From assembly GCA_020025595.1 (NCBI GenBank), contig JAHHRV010000007.1:1-64000 (forward strand): a stretch of 64,000 nt of DNA. The letters are read 5' to 3'. The position numbers and the translations under genes were made by a program. Below, one piece after another: positions 62,201-64,000 of this stretch (positions within the stretch are counted from its first letter, which is position 1; each line of letters starts with the position of its first letter). The notes beneath the pieces were generated by a model. It ran no database searches. It was not told where the DNA came from and saw only the letters and a program-made list of their open reading frames with translations. This DNA is from Oscillospiraceae bacterium (GTDB lineage: Bacteria; Bacillota; Clostridia; Oscillospirales; Oscillospiraceae).

Positions 62201-63534
62201 TCCTTGCCCTCTTTCATCAGGACCGCACCGATTTCGATGATGGTATCATCTCTAGAGGAAAGGCCTGTTGTTTCCAGGTCAAACGCTACAAATTCATCGG
62301 TAAATGCTGCATTTCTGTCTCCGTGGACCACAATACGATCATCCACATCGTTCACATAATATCCCTCTACGCCGTAGAGAATCTTGATATTCTGATCGGT
62401 GCCGGCAACCTTCGCCTTTGCCGCCGCCTTCATGGCATCGGGGAAAGACTGTGCGACACCGTGGTCGGTAATGGCAATGGCACGGTGGCCCCATGCTGCT
62501 GCCTGTTTTACCGCAGCGGCAGTGGAGGTCAGCGCATCCATGTTACTCATGGTGGTATGCAGATGCAGCTCCACACGCTTCATGCCCTCCGCCGTATCCT
62601 GGCGCTTGGGCATGGAGCCGGGCATCATGGAATTGGGCTTCAAAACCATTTCGTTGTCAAACTGATTGATCATCAGCTTACCCTGGATTTTCAGGACACT
62701 GCCCACGCTGACATTTTCCAGCACAGGCTTTGCCTCGTTGGCCTCCATGAATTTGTTGATTCGGATGGAGTTGGTGTTGTCCGTCATGTCAAAGTTAATG
62801 ACCCAGGCGTTACGCTTTTTCAGTTCCTTATGTTCTACATTAAAGACTCTGCCTTCCACAATGACAATACCCATATCCAGCTTGATGTCCTTCATGGGCA
62901 CAGCAGTTCCCTTGAAGGGTCTGCCGTAGAAGGTATCGCCCTGCTGGGCAGATGTAGCGGAAGCAGAAGCCTTTTTCTCTGCAAACACTGGCTGAGGCTG
63001 ACTTGCCACCACTTCCGAACGCATCTTCTCCATGGCGTCAAACAGCTCCTGCCCCTGCAGATCCTTACCTGCGACGATTTCAATTTCGACTGTCTCGTCG
63101 CACATGGCCTGCAGTCTGCTGCGGATTGCAGGAATACATTCTTCCAAAAGTTTTTTGCCGTTTGCCTTTAATTTCACGCTCAGCTTATTGCCGGACCATT
63201 CCCACGCAGCCCCCGCCAAAGAGCCGCGGCACATGGGGTTCTGCTCCACGAACAGATTGGTCAGTTCCTCAGGCTCAATTTTGGGCAGCTCCGATCCCGG
63301 GAAGAATCGATACACCACCAGTTCGTTCAGGCCGTAGCACAGCTTGATCTCCTGGCAGATATTGCGCATCACCCGTTCCGGAATATAGTTTGGGGACTCC
63401 AGTTCCAGCGCTATCGTACGCTTATGCGCATCGATCTGCGCATCACGAACGGCCGCCTGAGCCAGAAGCTGGGCTTCTGACTCCGGCGGCTGATACAGGG
63501 CAAACATATTCAAAAAGAGTACATGATCCTTCAT
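59230..63534 (-). CDS. polC: DNA polymerase III alpha subunit, Gram-positive PolC type
   Basis: The 1434-residue replicative polymerase with built-in 3'-5' exonuclease. In order: an OB-fold DNA-binding region (about 200-310), a PHP domain split by the exonuclease (HLHTTMSNMDALT near 328), the DEDDh exonuclease (FDLETTGL near 421, AHNADFDVGFIREA, HHRAADDAV), zinc finger CPNPEC...CPKCGTK, and the polymerase palm with PDIDLNFSGEYQ (near 960). Helix-hairpin-helix segments and the C-terminal tail follow. The domain order is diagnostic of Firmicutes PolC. It lies 10 bases after ispG on the same strand, a conserved clostridial neighbourhood. Confidence 0.97.
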   Translation of the reverse strand: MKDHVLFLNMFALYQPPESEAQLLAQAAVRDAQIDAHKRTIALELESPNYIPERVMRNICQEIKLCYGLNELVVYRFFPGSELPKIEPEELTNLFVEQNPMCRGSLAGAAWEWSGNKLSVKLKANGKKLLEECIPAIRSRLQAMCDETVEIEIVAGKDLQGQELFDAMEKMRSEVVASQPQPVFAEKKASASATSAQQGDTFYGRPFKGTAVPMKDIKLDMGIVIVEGRVFNVEHKELKKRNAWVINFDMTDNTNSIRINKFMEANEAKPVLENVSVGSVLKIQGKLMINQFDNEMVLKPNSMMPGSMPKRQDTAEGMKRVELHLHTTMSNMDALTSTAAAVKQAAAWGHRAIAITDHGVAQSFPDAMKAAAKAKVAGTDQNIKILYGVEGYYVNDVDDRIVVHGDRNAAFTDEFVAFDLETTGLSSRDDTIIEIGAVLMKEGKEIDRFQTFVDPGRKLERKIIDLTGITDEMLVGAPKIEEILPKFLEFVGDRPLIAHNADFDVGFIREAAKKQNLPFAPTSVDTLILSQNLLPQLNKFKLNIVADALSLPEFNHHRAADDAVTCGLIFARLVDRLEEMEIKDLAGINPAMPKLRSKNRIDNRHARHIILFAKNQVGLRNLYHLISDSNLKYFKRVPRIPKSELMELREGIIIGSACEAGELYQAIMDHKSEDELLRIASFYDFLEIQPLANNMFMLAKGLVKDVEEIREFNRTVIRLGDKLGKPVVATGDVHFLNPEDEIFRHILLATKGFDDCDRSNPLYFRTTDDMLREFSYLGAEKAYEVVVKNTNFIADQCETLRPVPHNLFAPKIENSVEDLKALVYEKFHRLYGDNPPELMVKRVETELHDIISCHYDVIYMSAQKLVQNSLEHGYLVGSRGSVGSSIVAYMSGITEVNSFPPHYRCPNPECKYTTFDVPKGYGCGADLPDAICPKCGTKFEKDGFNIPFETFLGFGGDKVPDIDLNFSGEYQSRAHAYCVELFGKSHVFRAGTIGTVAEKTAFGYVKKYLSERDRKESRAEENRLASGCVGVRRTTGQHPGGLVVIPQENEIWDFCPVQHPADDPKADQITTHFEYHSMEENLLKLDMLGHDDPTMIRMMEDMTGVDAKTIPLDDKDTMSIFTSSKVLGYENDKILGPTGAVAIPEFNTRFTRGMLMDTMPTRFDTLLRLSGFSHGTDVWLGNAKDLITSKTASVDEAIGCRDDIMIYLISCGMPEKRSFKIMEAVRKGRGLPEGAEEEMIAAGVPDWYIGSCKKIKYLFPKAHAVAYVMMAFRIAWFKVHHPLAFYAAYFYRRSQKGGFDAAMMTGGIDSVVANINAIDGNEDATDKDEDLLTTLEVVYEFNLRGFEFLPISLYESHATKFLIKDGKILPPFVSISGLGENAAWDLMHGREGKTFISIEEVSAACPKVSKTHIQMLKDVGAFGDMPDTSQVSLF

Positions 63535-63543
63535 AAGTAATCC

Positions 63544-64000
63544 TTAGAATTTTTCGATTCGCTTTAACAATGCATCCAACAGTTCATCGTAGGGAAGCTT
63601 CTCTACCTGCTCACCCTTCTCAAAAATCATACCCCAGCCATCGCCGCCGGCAATGCCGATATCGGCTTCTCTTGCTTCACCGGGACCATTGACCACGCAG
63701 CCCATCACAGCGACCGTAATGGGTTTTTCGCAGTCTCTCAGGGCCTGCTCCACACGGTTGACCAGGCCGATCAGATCGATTCTGGTTCTGCCGCAGGTAG
63801 GACAGGAAATGATATTCACGCCTTCCTTGCGAAGTCCGGCAGCCTTCAGAATGTCCTTTGCTGCGTAAACTTCATTCACAGGATCGGCAGTCAGGCTGAC
63901 ACGGATGGTGTCACCGATACCGTCCATCAGAAGCGCACCGATGCCCATAGCGGACTTCATCAGTCCGACACGCTCGGGGCCGGTTTCCGTCACGCCGATA
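63544..64000 (-). CDS. ispG: 4-hydroxy-3-methylbut-2-en-1-yl diphosphate synthase IspG, C-terminal part
   Basis: Partial gene cut by the right edge; coding continues past 64000 (the codons ATC GGC precede the GTG at 63993, giving IGVTETGPERVGLMKSA). This iron-sulphur enzyme makes HMBPP in the MEP isoprenoid pathway. The [4Fe-4S] cysteines appear in ISCPTCGRTRIDL and VMGCVVNGPGEAREADIGIA. The C-terminus VEKLPYDELLDALLKRIEKF is typical. The polC start follows 10 bases later, so the two are co-transcribed. Confidence 0.95.
   Translation of the reverse strand, partial: IGVTETGPERVGLMKSAMGIGALLMDGIGDTIRVSLTADPVNEVYAAKDILKAAGLRKEGVNIISCPTCGRTRIDLIGLVNRVEQALRDCEKPITVAVMGCVVNGPGEAREADIGIAGGDGWGMIFEKGEQVEKLPYDELLDALLKRIEKF

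Noticed and set aside
59299..63171. Plus-strand frame of 1290 codons
   Set aside because: Antisense shadow of polC, whose domains are complete on the minus strand.

Overview
The window looks like DNA from a low-to-mid GC Gram-positive gut anaerobe of the class Clostridia, possibly Oscillospirales. Four things support this: a PolC-type replicative polymerase next to ispG, a wall-anchored amylopullulanase with an SPxTG-like sorting motif, a cobalamin riboswitch in front of lipoprotein and surface genes, and GGAGG ribosome binding sites throughout. The genus cannot be fixed from the sequence alone.

The first 36.7 kb is accessory DNA. The last 46 bases of an initiator tRNA-Met gene (anticodon arm to CCA) occur twice, at 24147-24192 and 36661-36706, 45 of 46 bases identical and each without a 5' half. 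These look like att sites left by two elements integrated in tandem at one tRNA gene whose intact copy would lie left of the window. Element 1 runs from the left edge to 24192. It carries the end of a type I restriction system (hsdS, an unknown gene, hsdR), an unknown 571-residue protein, a small mobilisation pair (ribbon-helix-helix protein and short relaxase), a tyrosine integrase, a HerA-like ATPase with an unknown partner, a three-gene cluster of two glycine-rich membrane proteins around a TerB-like protein, an amidoligase/glutamine amidotransferase/DUF3846 operon, a serine recombinase with a res-like repeat array and two coupled microproteins, and a SLOG/small membrane protein/MORN operon with two palindromic operators. 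Element 2 (24193-36706) has an IS256-family element and is otherwise almost all defence-like genes: type III restriction-modification with an XRE regulator, Fic, DUF262/DUF1524 (GmrSD-like), FRG, a coiled-coil membrane protein and a protein with a HEPN-like motif. I see no integrase in it.

From 36.7 kb onward the genes look like ordinary chromosome: an XRE regulator divergent from an NSS sodium symporter, an Xaa-Pro aminopeptidase, decayed MutS-like and integrase fragments, and a secreted alpha/beta hydrolase. Then comes a cobalamin-riboswitch operon (44250-51018). It encodes a very large membrane-anchored surface protein with an alpha/alpha-barrel (prenyltransferase-like) domain, followed by a lipoprotein with a DUF4430 domain. 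These are the two folds that together make eukaryotic intrinsic factor and transcobalamin, so I infer a split, cell-surface cobalamin-capture system. After it come a 2084-residue amylopullulanase, uridine phosphorylase, polC and the end of ispG.

The most notable candidates for undescribed biology are the riboswitch-controlled B12-capture pair, the TerB/glycine-zipper triad, the SLOG-MORN operon, the HEPN-like protein and the tandem tRNA-fMet islands.
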